64,000 bases of DNA from Marinobacter confluentis (GCF_004785685.1 NZ_SRPF01000003.1:310001-374000); one strand, 5' to 3'; shown: positions 49,536-59,192, numbered from the stretch's first letter. The notes: generated by a model from the sequence alone, not told the origin. Made by a program: numbers and translations.

Positions 49536-50204
49536 ATGAAACTCAGAATTGCCATAGTCCTGCTGGTAGTTCTCGCCCTGGCGGGCGCCTGGTGGTTATT
49601 GCAGATACTGGGGATGCCGCCGGAGCTGTCGCCGGGGTCACTGGCTAACTGGCTTAAAAGCCAGGGCACGACAGGGCCACTGTTGTTGATGCTGCTGATG
49701 ATCATCGCGGTGGTAGTGGGCCCGATTCCTACCCTGCCAGTCAGCGCAACGGCGGGCCTGGCCTTTGGTGTGCTTAAGGGGACGGCTATCGCGGCAACCG
49801 GCGCCCTGATCGGCGCCATGGCGGCCTTCTGGATTGCGCGTTGCCTGGGGCGGGAAGCCATATGCCAGCGCTTCCCCGACAATCCGGTACTGGCAAGGAA
49901 CGGCTCCCAGCGATTTTTGACCCTGACCATTCTGATCACCCGGCTGGTGCCGGTGTTTTCTTTCGCCCTGATCAGCTACGCCGCCGGCGTCACTGCCATC
50001 CATGCCTGGCGTTTCGCCCTGGCCACGCTGATTGGCATGCTCCCGATGACGTTAGTGTTTGCCGGTCTTGGCAATACCTTTGAGCTGAATCCGGTGCTGA
50101 CGGTGATCGCTGGGCTCGCGATTCTGGCGGTGATGGTCTGGCTGCCCTGGTCCCTCAGCCGCCATCCTGATTCCCGTCTCGCCCGCTGGCTCAGGCTTCA
50201 ATAA
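49536..50204 (+). CDS. TVP38/TMEM64 family membrane protein
   Basis: A 222-residue integral membrane protein of the TVP38/DedA-like family with about six helices. The conserved PIPTLPVSATAGLAFGVLKG block and LTILITRLVPVFSFALISYAAGVT are the family hallmark re-entrant regions. The function of the family is tied to membrane lipid distribution in other organisms; here it is not known. It is divergent from a gene encoding the same domain fused to an oxidoreductase. The start at 49536 lies after GTTAAGGTGACTGA. Confidence 0.88.
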   Translation: MKLRIAIVLLVVLALAGAWWLLQILGMPPELSPGSLANWLKSQGTTGPLLLMLLMIIAVVVGPIPTLPVSATAGLAFGVLKGTAIAATGALIGAMAAFWIARCLGREAICQRFPDNPVLARNGSQRFLTLTILITRLVPVFSFALISYAAGVTAIHAWRFALATLIGMLPMTLVFAGLGNTFELNPVLTVIAGLAILAVMVWLPWSLSRHPDSRLARWLRLQ

Positions 50205-50338
50205 TCCGGCATGCCACGCTCAGGAAACATCCCTATCAAAGCGGCTGTCTCGATGTCCGGATCTGACTGAGCTCGTGATGGTAATCACGCGTACACTTCC
50301 TGAGATTCAACCAAGAACCCAACAAGCGAGGAGTCCCG

Positions 50339-51526
50339 ATGACCAGCAATCTGCCCAGCGAGAGAAAACCCGCCATCATCGCGGCTCTGGCCGGCGGCTG
50401 GGTTGCGGATGCGGCCAGTCTTGGTCTGCACTGGCTCTACAATAGCCCGCGCATTCTGGAAGTGGGCGGCGAAACGCCGGAATTCCTGCCGCCAAAAGCC
50501 GATTACTTTGACGGCGTCTTCGGCTATTTCGCCCACGAAGGCAAACAGTCCGGTGATGTCAGCCACTACGGCGCAGCGACCGGTGTGCTGATCGACAGCC
50601 TGCTGGCAAGCCAGCGCGAGCTAGATATCCGCGATTACCAGCGGCGCTTCCGCAGTTTCTTTGGCCCTGGTGGCCAGTGGGTCGGCTTTCTGGACAACCC
50701 CACGCGGATTACCCTGAACAACCTCAACAGCATTGAGCAGAACGCCATAGACCAGGCCCTGGCCACCGCGCCCACCGAACTGACCGACCGGCAACAGCGC
50801 GTGCTGGTACAGAAGGTGATGCCCTACACTCGTCGACTCAGCGGCGACCAACTGGCGGATCCGGTTCGACGGGCAATTGATCTGACCTATCACGAAACCG
50901 AGATTCAGGAAGCGGGTGTGCACATCGCCAGAGCCATCGACCAGCATCTGCACCCCGAAAGCGGCGCCGATGACCTGCAGCTTCCAGCGGTCTCAAAAGT
51001 GGCACCACTGGTTGCCCGATACTGCGGAAGCGACCAGTTACTGGAAAAGGTGGAAGCAGCCGTTCGTGTTACCAATCACAATGACGAAGCAGTCGCCTGG
51101 GCAAAATGCGCGGCCACGCTTCTGGACCAGCTTTTCCAGGGCAAGCCTGTGGAAGGAGCCTTGCAGGCCGCCAAAGCGTTTGCACCGAATCAGGAGAGTC
51201 TGGACAAAGCCATGTCAGGCGCCTCACTGGATGCCGTGAGCGCCGGCGACGATTTCGGTCGCACCTGCTACCTGCATGAAGCCATGCCGGTGATCTTTCA
51301 CATCGTCAACCATGCTGACAGCTACACCAGGGCGGTTCGCGCCAACATTCACTGTGGCGGCGATTCCTGCGGTCGCAGCTGGGTTATCGGCCCTGCCATG
51401 GCGGCAATTCATGGGGTTGGAGACGAGAAGGGTATCCCGTTAAGTTGGTTGGCCCGGGTGAGGGGGGGAGCTACCCGTCTTGCAGAAGCAGAAGCTCTAG
51501 TGAAAGGAACCTGGGCAACCGATTAA
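50339..51526 (+). CDS. ADP-ribosylglycohydrolase family protein
   Basis: A 395-residue protein of the ADP-ribosylglycohydrolase (DraG/ARH) fold. The metal-binding positions appear as GGWVADAASLGLHW and GDVSHYGAATG near the start, and the late GGDSCGRSWVIGPAMAAIHG carries the second D-x-x-x-R/G-like pattern. It may remove ADP-ribose from proteins or act on other ribosylated compounds; eukaryotic and bacterial relatives vary. There is no DraT gene nearby. The start at 50339 follows GAGGAGTCCCG. The gene is alone, convergent with fbpA. Confidence 0.85.
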   Translation: MTSNLPSERKPAIIAALAGGWVADAASLGLHWLYNSPRILEVGGETPEFLPPKADYFDGVFGYFAHEGKQSGDVSHYGAATGVLIDSLLASQRELDIRDYQRRFRSFFGPGGQWVGFLDNPTRITLNNLNSIEQNAIDQALATAPTELTDRQQRVLVQKVMPYTRRLSGDQLADPVRRAIDLTYHETEIQEAGVHIARAIDQHLHPESGADDLQLPAVSKVAPLVARYCGSDQLLEKVEAAVRVTNHNDEAVAWAKCAATLLDQLFQGKPVEGALQAAKAFAPNQESLDKAMSGASLDAVSAGDDFGRTCYLHEAMPVIFHIVNHADSYTRAVRANIHCGGDSCGRSWVIGPAMAAIHGVGDEKGIPLSWLARVRGGATRLAEAEALVKGTWATD

Positions 51527-51564
51527 CCGAATACTCAGTTAACCGGCTGCCCCGCGCCCTGAAC

Positions 51565-52587
51565 TCAGCGCCATCCAACGCGGTCGAAAATACGAACCGC
51601 TTCAGGGTTGTTCTCGCCCAGAACGCTGACGTTGATGTCGTCAATGTTCAGGTTACCCCAGGAGTCCAGTACCGGATTCTTGAGCACACCCTCTACCGCG
51701 GGGAACTCGTGGTTGCTACCGGCGAAGACTTCCTGGGCGGTATCCGATGCCAGGAATTCCAGGAAGCGTACGGCGTTATCGCGGTTGGGGGCATTTGCAG
51801 CCACACCGGCACCACCAATGTTGGCGTGTACGCCACGCTCGGCCTGGTTCGGGAATATAATGCCAACTTTACGGGCAACCTCGCGGTCGGCCTCGTCGTC
51901 GGAATTCAGCAGGCGCGCATAGTAGTAATGGTTACCAACCGCCAGGTTACATTCCCCTGCGGCGACGGCGCGAATCTGGTCGGTGTCACCGCCCTGGGGA
52001 TCCCGCGCCATGTTATCGACAACGCCCTGGGCCCATTCCTGGGCACCGTCCTCTCCGTGGTACTCAACCAGGCTGGCCAGCAGGGACTGGTTGTAGATGT
52101 TGTTGGACGACCGGATACAGATCTCTCCTTTGAACTCTGACTTGGCCAGATCTTCATAGGTGCTGATCCGGGAGGGGTCGAAGTCCGAGCGATCGTAGTA
52201 GATAACCCGCAGGCGCTGGCTGAATCCGAACCAGTGTCCTTCCGGATGGCGCAGGGAGTCCGGCAGACGGCTGTTCAGCGTTTCGGACTCTACCGGCTGG
52301 AAGATGCCTTCCTGGTCGGCGCGCCAGAGATTGCCCGCGTCCACCGTGATCAGGACATCCGCCGGGCTGGCAACGCCTTCGCGCTTGATCCGCTCAATCA
52401 GCGCATCTGACTTGCCTTCAATCAGGTTGACCTCGATGCCAGTCTCCTCGGTGAAAGCGTCGTAGATCGCCTGGTCTGAATCATAATGGCGGGCGGAATA
52501 AAGGTTCACTTCGTTCGCAGCAACGCTGGTAGCTGCCATGGATGCGGCCAGTGCGGTAACGGCCAACTTTCCCTTGATGGTTATCAC
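51565..52587 (-). CDS. fbpA: Ferric iron ABC transporter binding protein
   Basis: A 340-residue periplasmic Fe(III)-binding protein (FbpA/FutA type). It has a signal peptide (about 1-23, ending SVAA), and the family residues that bind iron: YSARHYDSD near residue 30 and the Tyr cluster NHYYYARLL near 215. The C-terminal AAVEGV-like block FPAVEGVLKNP is typical. A Fur-like site is 35 bp upstream. The gene is separated from its permease (53906-55633) by an ATPase gene in the opposite orientation. Confidence 0.92.
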   Translation of the reverse strand: MITIKGKLAVTALAASMAATSVAANEVNLYSARHYDSDQAIYDAFTEETGIEVNLIEGKSDALIERIKREGVASPADVLITVDAGNLWRADQEGIFQPVESETLNSRLPDSLRHPEGHWFGFSQRLRVIYYDRSDFDPSRISTYEDLAKSEFKGEICIRSSNNIYNQSLLASLVEYHGEDGAQEWAQGVVDNMARDPQGGDTDQIRAVAAGECNLAVGNHYYYARLLNSDDEADREVARKVGIIFPNQAERGVHANIGGAGVAANAPNRDNAVRFLEFLASDTAQEVFAGSNHEFPAVEGVLKNPVLDSWGNLNIDDINVSVLGENNPEAVRIFDRVGWR

Positions 52588-52621
52588 AGTACTGATCTCC
52601 TAAAGTAATTCAGAGTGTTAT

Positions 52622-52636
52622 TGATAACGATTTACA
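52622..52636. promoter_or_regulatory. Fur-like box between fbpA and fbpC
   Basis: TGATAACGATTTACA matches the 7-1-7 Fur core (TGATAATnATTATCA) at 11 of 14 arm positions. It lies 35 bp upstream of fbpA and 143 bp upstream of fbpC, so both divergent genes could be iron-regulated. Confidence 0.6.
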
Positions 52637-52778
52637 TTCAGGCCTAAGTTAAACCCGCCTCGCATTGATGTCAACGAATGGAAATCAATCTTTTTTAGGT
52701 TTAGAGTACAGGTTGACGATCAGTGAGCCGGCCTTCCGGTGCGCTGACCACTTTTGTGTGGAGATTCGGACGACCGCT

Positions 52779-53894
52779 ATGGGCGCATATCAGCAACAGT
52801 CAGTCGACAACCTGGCTCTGGACACCAATCCGGATGACCTCTCCCTGGTGCTGGATCATGTGCACTGCCGATTTGACCGGCACCAGGCGGTCAACGACAT
52901 CAGCCTGGAAATCAGGCCAGGAGAAGTAGTCTGCCTGCTGGGTCCGTCCGGGTGCGGGAAAACAACGCTGCTGAGAATCGCCGCGGGCCTTCAGATACCG
53001 TCGGCGGGCCGCGTGTTTCTGGGGGGCAATCTGGTTTCTGCGGCAGACGGGCTGCACTGGCCGCCGGAGCGGCGAAACCTGGGCCTGGCGTTTCAGGAAT
53101 CCGCGCTTTTCCCGCATCTGACGGTGCTTGAAAACGTCTGCTTCGGCATCAAATCCCTGCCCCGCGGCAAACGCAGGTCTCATGCACTCGATCTGCTGGA
53201 ACGGCTGGGGATGGCCGGGTCGGCCAAGGTCTACCCGCACACGCTCTCAGGCGGACAGCAGCAGCGTGTCGCGCTGGCACGGGCATTGGCGCCGTCGCCA
53301 AACGTGATGCTGCTGGATGAACCTTTCTCCAGCCTGGATGCCCGCCTGCGGGACCAGATCCGCGACGACACCCTGCACGTGCTCAAAGAACTGGGCACAG
53401 CCACCCTTCTGGTCACCCACGACCCGGAAGAAGCCATGTTCATGGCTGACCGCATCGCGCTGATGCGGGAAGGGCAAATCGTGCAGACCGGCACGCCAAC
53501 GGACCTCTATTGCAACCCGGTTGATCCATTCGTCGTGAGATTTTTCGGCCAGGTGAACGAGTGCACCGCCAAGGTGAAAAACGGCTCTGTCACAACGCCG
53601 CTCGGCGAGCTGGACGCCAGCAATTTTCCAGAAGACAGCACCGTGCAGGTACTAATTCGCCCTGAGGCCGTCAAGGTCCGGCCGCTGGAAGACAACGCAG
53701 ATAATGCCAACGCCAGCCATGTCCAGGTTTCACGGCTGCTCGGTTCGACCAGCCTGGTTCACATCTGCGCCCACGGTGAAGAAGATCAGGAAATGCATCT
53801 GCATGCCCGGGTTCCCGGTGTGTTCCTCCCCAGGGAGGGACAGCCAGTGTCACTGAGCCTGGACATGTCCCAGGTCTTCCTGTTCCGGCAGTAA
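52779..53894 (+). CDS. fbpC: Ferric iron ABC transporter ATP-binding protein
   Basis: A 371-residue ABC ATPase: Walker A GPSGCGKTT (about 57-65), Q-loop AFQES, signature LSGGQQQRVALARAL, Walker B VMLLDEPFSSLD and the H-loop TLLVTHDPEEA. The C-terminal 120 residues form a TOBE-like regulatory domain (VNECTAKVKNG... RPEAVKVRPL). It matches FbpC/PotA-type importers for iron. It is read in the opposite direction to both partner genes: divergent from fbpA and convergent (11 bp) with fbpB. The start at 52779 (MGAYQQQ) was chosen as the ATG closest before the conserved domain; a frame from 52665 is possible. Confidence 0.9.
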   Translation: MGAYQQQSVDNLALDTNPDDLSLVLDHVHCRFDRHQAVNDISLEIRPGEVVCLLGPSGCGKTTLLRIAAGLQIPSAGRVFLGGNLVSAADGLHWPPERRNLGLAFQESALFPHLTVLENVCFGIKSLPRGKRRSHALDLLERLGMAGSAKVYPHTLSGGQQQRVALARALAPSPNVMLLDEPFSSLDARLRDQIRDDTLHVLKELGTATLLVTHDPEEAMFMADRIALMREGQIVQTGTPTDLYCNPVDPFVVRFFGQVNECTAKVKNGSVTTPLGELDASNFPEDSTVQVLIRPEAVKVRPLEDNADNANASHVQVSRLLGSTSLVHICAHGEEDQEMHLHARVPGVFLPREGQPVSLSLDMSQVFLFRQ

Positions 53895-53905
53895 GCGGCA
53901 GGGTG

Positions 53906-55633
53906 TTACCCGTTCTGGCTGCGCTTGCGGCTGCCCGGGCGGGAGTTGCGCATGGCCAGGCTGAGAATGACAACAGGAATGATACCTACCGCCACAATGA
54001 ACAGCGATGACGTTGCAGATTCCGCCAGCCGCTCGTCGGATGCCAGGCTGTAGGCCCTGACTGCCAGAGTGTCGAAGTTGAAGGGCCGCAATATAATGGT
54101 CGCCGGCAGCTCTTTCATCACGTCAACAAACACCAGAATACCCGCCGCCAGAAGGCTGCCGCGCATGATTGGCGTATGAACTCTGCGCAAAGCTCCGCCG
54201 GCCGTCTGGCCCAGTGTTCTTGCGGCAGCATCCATTGACGGTGTGACCTTGCCAAGGCTTGCCTCGACGGTATTGAAAGACACCGCAAGAAAACGGACCG
54301 TGTAGGCGTAAATCAGGACGAAGGCGGTCCCGCTGAACACCAGCCCCACCAGAAATCCATAGTTGTCCCTCAGGAAAAGGTTCAGCCGCTGATCCAGCCA
54401 GGCCAGCGGTATCATGATGCCAACCGCAACCACCGAGCCCGGGATCGCATACCCCATGGCCGCAACCCGGTTGGCGCTCCTGATCCAGGGACTGCCGTTC
54501 AGCCTGGCACTGTAGCTGAGCAGCACCGCCAGCAAAACCGCGACCAGGGCGGCACCGGCTGCCAGCATCAGGCTGTTGAAGGCAAAGCCAAGAAACTGTT
54601 CCCCAAACAGAGGATCGCCGGTAGTGATGGCCATCTCCAGCAGGATCAGCGCCGGAAAAATAAAGCCGATCAGGATGGGCAGAAAACAGGCAAGGAACGC
54701 CAACGCAGCGCTGCCGGAACCCAAGCGGTATTGGGGCAGTGGCTGATAGCTGGCGGAAGCGTGATAACGCTTGCCGCCCCGGGAAGCGCGCTCCAGCAGG
54801 ACCACAATAAACACAAACACCAGCAGGCAGGCCGCAAGCTGGGCGGCAGCAACCTGTTCTCCAAGCCCGAACCAGGTTCGGTAAATCCCCGTAGTAAACG
54901 TATCAACGCCGAAAAACTGGACGGCGCCGAACTCGTTCAGCGTCTCCATCAGCACCAGGGAAACCCCGCCGATAACCGCAGGGCGAGCCAGGGGCAAGGC
55001 CACACGCCTGAACATCCGCCACGGCCCCAGCCCCAGGGTGCGGCCCACGTCCAGCGCGCTGACCGACTGCTCCATGAACGAAGCCCGGGCCAGTAGGTAA
55101 ACATAGGGGTAAAGAACCATGGTAATCAGCAGGGAAGCCCCGCCCAGAGAACGGACTTCCGGGAAATAGTAGTCACCGCTGCCCTGCCAGCCAAACCACT
55201 CCCTCAGCATGCTCTGCAAGGGCCCGGCGTACTGCAGAAAATCGGTGTAGGCATAGGCAATCACATAGGTTGGTACCGCCAGTGGAAGCAGAAGCGCCCA
55301 TTCAAAAATCCGCTTGCCCGGGAACCGGCACATCACAACCAGCCAGGCACAGGCCGTCCCAATCAGGGTGGTACCCAGGGCAACCGAAACGCTGAGTACC
55401 ACCGTATTGGACAGATACCGACCCAACACGGTACTGGCCAGGTGAGACCAGACATCGCCGGACGGGAAGAACACATGGGCAAGAATCACAATCACTGGCA
55501 TAGCGACCAGCAACGCGATCACAAAGGTGCTGAATGCCCAGACAGACGGGCGCCGGATGCGCAGGCCTCTGGCAGATGAACGGGGCTGCATAGCGGGCAG
55601 GACGCTCTCCTGATGATTCGAATGTTTGGCCAT
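53906..55633 (-). CDS. fbpB: Ferric iron ABC transporter permease (fused halves)
   Basis: A 575-residue permease with about 12 membrane helices in two homologous halves, as in FbpB/SfuB. Each half contains an EAA-type loop that contacts the ATPase: ALDVGRTLGLGPWRMFRRVALPLARP (about 195-220) and MDAAARTLGQTAGGALRRVHTPIMR (about 470-495). A cytoplasmic N-terminal tail of about 35 residues precedes the first helix. It transports iron delivered by FbpA, using FbpC. The start at 55633 is uncertain by a few codons. The gene has no obvious Fur site directly upstream. Confidence 0.9.
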   Translation of the reverse strand: MAKHSNHQESVLPAMQPRSSARGLRIRRPSVWAFSTFVIALLVAMPVIVILAHVFFPSGDVWSHLASTVLGRYLSNTVVLSVSVALGTTLIGTACAWLVVMCRFPGKRIFEWALLLPLAVPTYVIAYAYTDFLQYAGPLQSMLREWFGWQGSGDYYFPEVRSLGGASLLITMVLYPYVYLLARASFMEQSVSALDVGRTLGLGPWRMFRRVALPLARPAVIGGVSLVLMETLNEFGAVQFFGVDTFTTGIYRTWFGLGEQVAAAQLAACLLVFVFIVVLLERASRGGKRYHASASYQPLPQYRLGSGSAALAFLACFLPILIGFIFPALILLEMAITTGDPLFGEQFLGFAFNSLMLAAGAALVAVLLAVLLSYSARLNGSPWIRSANRVAAMGYAIPGSVVAVGIMIPLAWLDQRLNLFLRDNYGFLVGLVFSGTAFVLIYAYTVRFLAVSFNTVEASLGKVTPSMDAAARTLGQTAGGALRRVHTPIMRGSLLAAGILVFVDVMKELPATIILRPFNFDTLAVRAYSLASDERLAESATSSLFIVAVGIIPVVILSLAMRNSRPGSRKRSQNG

Positions 55634-55735
55634 GCAGAAACGTGACTCCGCAAAAGTCAGACATTATAGAGAAATGGAGAGCGTAATAATAATAGGTTCG
55701 CTTACGGATTACCCCTGTTTGCGGCTGGCGATGGT

Positions 55736-56359
55736 CTAGCGCAGATCCGGGTTCAGCGTGTAGGTGCCGGTCACCCGCGCGCTGGCCAGCACATGGCCTG
55801 CCATCGCTTCGCGCACGGCGGCGCCGTCAAATTCGCCGCTCAGGCCCAGGCTTTCCACGTCCAGGGCATGCACTTCGTAATGGTAGTGGTGGATAATTTC
55901 GTCGTTCCAGGGTGGGCAGGGGCCGTCGTAACCGCCGTAGGTGCCCGCCATGTCCGGATTGCCTGCCAGGAACTGGGTGAAATTGTTCACCCCACGAATG
56001 CCGACCGGGCCGGGGCCAGGCTCTTTGCCTTTGGGAATCACGCCGTCGCTGTCCACGCCCTCGGGGACACGGGAGCTACTTGCGGGCAGATCCACCAGCA
56101 ACCAGTGGAAGAAGTCCACCCTCGGAATATCCTTGGACACCACTTTGCCTTCCTGGTTCGCATCATCAGCAATACTGGGGACATCGGGATCAAACATCAT
56201 GACCACAAAGCTTTTGGTGCCTTCCGGAACCTTGTCCCAGGTTACTTCCGGGTTCTTGTTGGGGCCGAAGCTCATATGGTCCTGTTCGTTGTAGACCCCG
56301 AAAGCAAACTCTTCCGGGATTGGCTGGCCGTCTTCAATTCCTCGAACATTGATTTCCAC
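55736..56359 (-). CDS. YbhB/YbcL-type PEBP family protein
   Basis: A 207-residue phosphatidylethanolamine-binding-like protein (Raf kinase inhibitor-like in name only). The ligand-site motif DPDVPS and the later FFHWLLVDLP and GVNNFTQFLAG, GYDGPCPPWND are characteristic. There is no signal peptide, so it is probably cytoplasmic. The biochemical role of bacterial members is unclear. The gene ends 102 bp after the start of divergent fbpB region and stands alone, divergent from the ankyrin gene. Confidence 0.88.
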   Translation of the reverse strand: MEINVRGIEDGQPIPEEFAFGVYNEQDHMSFGPNKNPEVTWDKVPEGTKSFVVMMFDPDVPSIADDANQEGKVVSKDIPRVDFFHWLLVDLPASSSRVPEGVDSDGVIPKGKEPGPGPVGIRGVNNFTQFLAGNPDMAGTYGGYDGPCPPWNDEIIHHYHYEVHALDVESLGLSGEFDGAAVREAMAGHVLASARVTGTYTLNPDLR

Positions 56360-56457
56360 GTTACGGGTCTCCTGAAACCTGAATGGTTTTTACTGGGCTG
56401 ATACCATGGTTTTAACAGCGGCATCATGGGTATGTCCAGAAGGACCAAAGGAGCAGT

Positions 56458-56805
56458 ATGAGCAACCACAGATCCGGCAAGCCGGAAAACCCGGGCAACA
56501 AGCAGGACGAAGACGCAGTCGCCTTCCTGCAGGGACTGTTCGAACTGGCCCGCAACGGCGGCACCGGGCCGCTTAACGTGATGCTGGATGCCGGGGTACC
56601 GGTGGACATCCGCACCAGCGCCGGTGACAGTCTGTTAATGCTGGCCTGTCGGAACGGTCATAAAGACACCGCAGAAATGCTGCTGGAGCGCGGCGCCGAC
56701 CCCAATGCCTGCAACCATCAGTCCGAAACACCCTTGATGGTCGCGACCATCGCCGAGCACACGGAACTGGTCGACTGCCTGCTGGAGGCAGGGGCAGAGC
56801 AGTGA
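56458..56805 (+). CDS. Ankyrin-repeat protein
   Basis: A 115-residue protein composed mainly of ankyrin-like repeats: two repeats are clear (GDSLLMLACRNGHKDTAEML and SETPLMVATIAEHTELVDCL), preceded by a less regular one. There is no signal peptide or membrane helix. Such proteins mediate protein contacts; the partner is unknown. The start follows GGAGCAGT. Its stop is directly next to the stop codon of convergent rlmA. Confidence 0.85.
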   Translation: MSNHRSGKPENPGNKQDEDAVAFLQGLFELARNGGTGPLNVMLDAGVPVDIRTSAGDSLLMLACRNGHKDTAEMLLERGADPNACNHQSETPLMVATIAEHTELVDCLLEAGAEQ

Positions 56806-57669
56806 TTACATGACGATCTGAAGCACCCGTTCCAGTCGGGTCAGGCGCACATCAACCGTGACGGTCAATGTTTCCAGCTGCGCCGCTTTTTCCCGCCCTT
56901 CAGCCGGAGCGCGAAAGAAATGCGGTGTCATCGCCAGCAGATCGGCGATTGCAGCCGGGCTTTCAAGGGTCAGAGGGAAACGCAGGGTGTCTGTTGCCGC
57001 CATCGAAAAGCCGTCCGGGGCCTCGGCCTCGGGCGGTTTTTCAGGTTTCAGCGACGGGTAGATAATCTCACGCAGTTCCCGCAGATGGTCGGGACCGGCG
57101 TCGGCTTTCACCAGCAGGCCGCCAGGTTTCAGCACCCGGGCGAATTCACTGTAAACCGGGAAACCGAACACGCACATTACCCGATCCAGGCTGCCCGGCA
57201 GAACCGGCAGGCTGGCATTGCTGCCCACGACCCAGCGCGGACGTTTGTCCTGCTTTGCCGCGGCCAGGGTCGCCCATTTGGAAATATCCAGCCCGATCAC
57301 TTCCAGACCCAGCCCCTGGTCGCGACTGGCAGCCGCCAGCTGCCGCAGGTAATAACCTTCACCACACCCCGCATCCAGGCAGGACAGCGCGGTGGATTCA
57401 TCGGCCGCATCCTTCAAAACGGCTCTGCTGATGGCATCCGCTACCGGCCGGTAATAGCCGGCATTGAGGAATCGCTGGCGGGCGGCCACCATTTCTTTGC
57501 TGTCCCCCGGGTGCCGGGAACGTTTATTCTGCACCGGCAGCAGGTTGATATAGCCCTGGCGGGCCACGTCAAAGCTGTGCCCGGCCTGGCAGCGCCAGCT
57601 TGCCGAATCAGGCTTCAGGGGATTGCCGTCCAGAGGGCAGGCAAGGGCAGAAAAGGGCTCGACGCTCAT
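56806..57669 (-). CDS. rlmA: 23S rRNA (guanine-N1)-methyltransferase
   Basis: A 287-residue methyltransferase resembling RlmA, which methylates G745 of 23S rRNA. The N-terminal zinc site is visible (LACPLDGNPL and WRCQAGHSFDVARQGYINLL, giving Cys/Cys/Cys/His-like ligands), followed by the S-adenosylmethionine site LDAGCGEGYYLRQL (about 115) and VIGLDISK. The start at 57669 (MSVEPFSALACPLDG) fits the family; a longer frame begins 11 codons upstream. It is divergent from the spermidine-synthase-like gene by 33 bp. Confidence 0.9.
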   Translation of the reverse strand: MSVEPFSALACPLDGNPLKPDSASWRCQAGHSFDVARQGYINLLPVQNKRSRHPGDSKEMVAARQRFLNAGYYRPVADAISRAVLKDAADESTALSCLDAGCGEGYYLRQLAAASRDQGLGLEVIGLDISKWATLAAAKQDKRPRWVVGSNASLPVLPGSLDRVMCVFGFPVYSEFARVLKPGGLLVKADAGPDHLRELREIIYPSLKPEKPPEAEAPDGFSMAATDTLRFPLTLESPAAIADLLAMTPHFFRAPAEGREKAAQLETLTVTVDVRLTRLERVLQIVM

Positions 57670-57701
57670 CGCACACTCCACACTTACCGGAGACACTGGC
57701 A

Positions 57702-58439
57702 TTGAAAGGCAACATTATTCACTTTGCCCGGGATGATCTTGGCGGCATTCTGGTGATCGATTATCGCAAGCATCGGGTGATGACCTTCGATTCGGTGTTT
57801 GAGCAGAGCAAGATCGCCCGGCGCCATCCCCACTTGCCGGTGCACGAATACAACCGCGCCATGCTGCTGCCGGTGGCCTTTGCCAGGCCCGCGCACGCGA
57901 CCATTCTGGGCCTGGGCGGTGGCGTGATGGCCAACGCGCTTCTGCACCTGTTGCCGGAATGCCGTGTGCACGCGGTAGAGCTGCGGGAAGCGGTGGTCGA
58001 CGTAGCCCGCGAATACTTTTACCTGTCGGAATCACCGCGCCTGAGCATCACTGTGGAAGACGCCCGCAACGCCATCGAGACCTTACCCGACGGCCAGACC
58101 GACCTGATTCTGGCAGACATGTACAACGCCGAGCGAATGAGCCCGACCCAGGTACAGCGGGAGTTTATCAAACAATGCAGTCGGGTTCTGTCGGATCGCG
58201 GCTGGATAGCACTTAATTACCATCGAACCCCGGATCTGAACGGTGTGTTTTTCCGGCAGTTGCAAGGTGAGTTCGCGGTGGTGCTGGCTTTCAAGAGCAA
58301 AACCAACAACACCGTGATCTACGGCAGCAAACAGACCATCGAGCTTCCCGCCAACAAGGACCCCCGTCTGACGGAACTGGAAAACACATTGCCCATCGAC
58401 TGGCGGCGGCTGATGGCGAGGGTGATTCGCTTAGGCTGA
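57702..58439 (+). CDS. Spermidine synthase-like methyltransferase-fold protein
   Basis: A 245-residue protein of the spermine/spermidine synthase fold: ILGLGGGVMANALLHLLPECRVHAVEL is the nucleotide site (about 70-97) and DLILADMYNAERMSP carries an acidic pair near the active site. Key SpeE residues for putrescine binding are not evident, so the substrate may differ. The start is TTG at 57702, preceded by GGAG nine bases upstream; the reading frame extends further, but the upstream part overlaps rlmA and lacks homology. No polyamine genes are adjacent. Confidence 0.75.
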   Translation: MKGNIIHFARDDLGGILVIDYRKHRVMTFDSVFEQSKIARRHPHLPVHEYNRAMLLPVAFARPAHATILGLGGGVMANALLHLLPECRVHAVELREAVVDVAREYFYLSESPRLSITVEDARNAIETLPDGQTDLILADMYNAERMSPTQVQREFIKQCSRVLSDRGWIALNYHRTPDLNGVFFRQLQGEFAVVLAFKSKTNNTVIYGSKQTIELPANKDPRLTELENTLPIDWRRLMARVIRLG

Positions 58440-58539
58440 TCAGGCGGTGTGCTTCTTCATAGTGAGCCTCGCACCTATTATTGAATATTTGCTCAAGTTA
58501 TCATTACGCATTCAGGATTTGCCAACGGCAGGCAGTATC

Positions 58540-59145
58540 ATGGCAAGACAAGCACGCTACGATCGACAGACCGCGCTGGAAAAAGCTGTCTACCTTTTCT
58601 GGGAGCGCGGTTATTTTGCAACGTCGATGAAACAGATTGAGCAGGCGCTGGACATGCGCCCCGGCAGTATTTATGCCACCTTCGGCAGCAAGGACAAACT
58701 GTTCAGTGAGGCGTTAAACGCCTACGTGGCCAGGGGCAACACGGTACTGGGTGGACTGCTGAACCAACCGGGCCCGATCATTGATGCGCTGCAGGATTAC
58801 CTGCGCAACATTGCCATCGCCTGCCATCCGGACAGTTCCGAGCCTTCACGGGCTTGCATGTTGGTAAAAACCCTGCTGGAAGCCAGCTACACTCATAGCA
58901 GCATAGCCGATCAGGCCAACGAACTGCTCTATGGCATCGAACAGTCTTTTGCCGCCGCGCTGACCCGGGCCCGTGACCGGGGCGAACTGAAACCGGATAC
59001 CGATTGCCAGCGCCTGGCCCGGCTGGTTCAGGCCCAGATTATGGGTCTGCGTGCTTTTGCCCAACGTGAAACCAGCGCCGAACAGGTGTCGCAACTGGCC
59101 GACGATATGGCCGCATTGCTGGAACCTTACCGGGCCGTTCACTGA
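58540..59145 (+). CDS. TetR-family transcriptional regulator
   Basis: A 201-residue regulator with a TetR helix-turn-helix at about residues 10-55 (ALEKAVYLFWERGYFATSMKQIEQALDMRPGSIYATFGSKDKLF), the usual GSIYATFGSK recognition pattern, and an all-helical ligand-binding domain. Similar proteins with a Cys in SRACML near residue 105 respond to electrophiles (NemR-like), but this is uncertain. It is 47 bp upstream of and in the same direction as the NADH dehydrogenase gene, a likely target. Confidence 0.88.
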   Translation: MARQARYDRQTALEKAVYLFWERGYFATSMKQIEQALDMRPGSIYATFGSKDKLFSEALNAYVARGNTVLGGLLNQPGPIIDALQDYLRNIAIACHPDSSEPSRACMLVKTLLEASYTHSSIADQANELLYGIEQSFAAALTRARDRGELKPDTDCQRLARLVQAQIMGLRAFAQRETSAEQVSQLADDMAALLEPYRAVH

Positions 59146-59192
59146 TTTCCGGCCTTGCACGGCCCTCTTCTTTTTAAAAGGATTCGTCCGTT

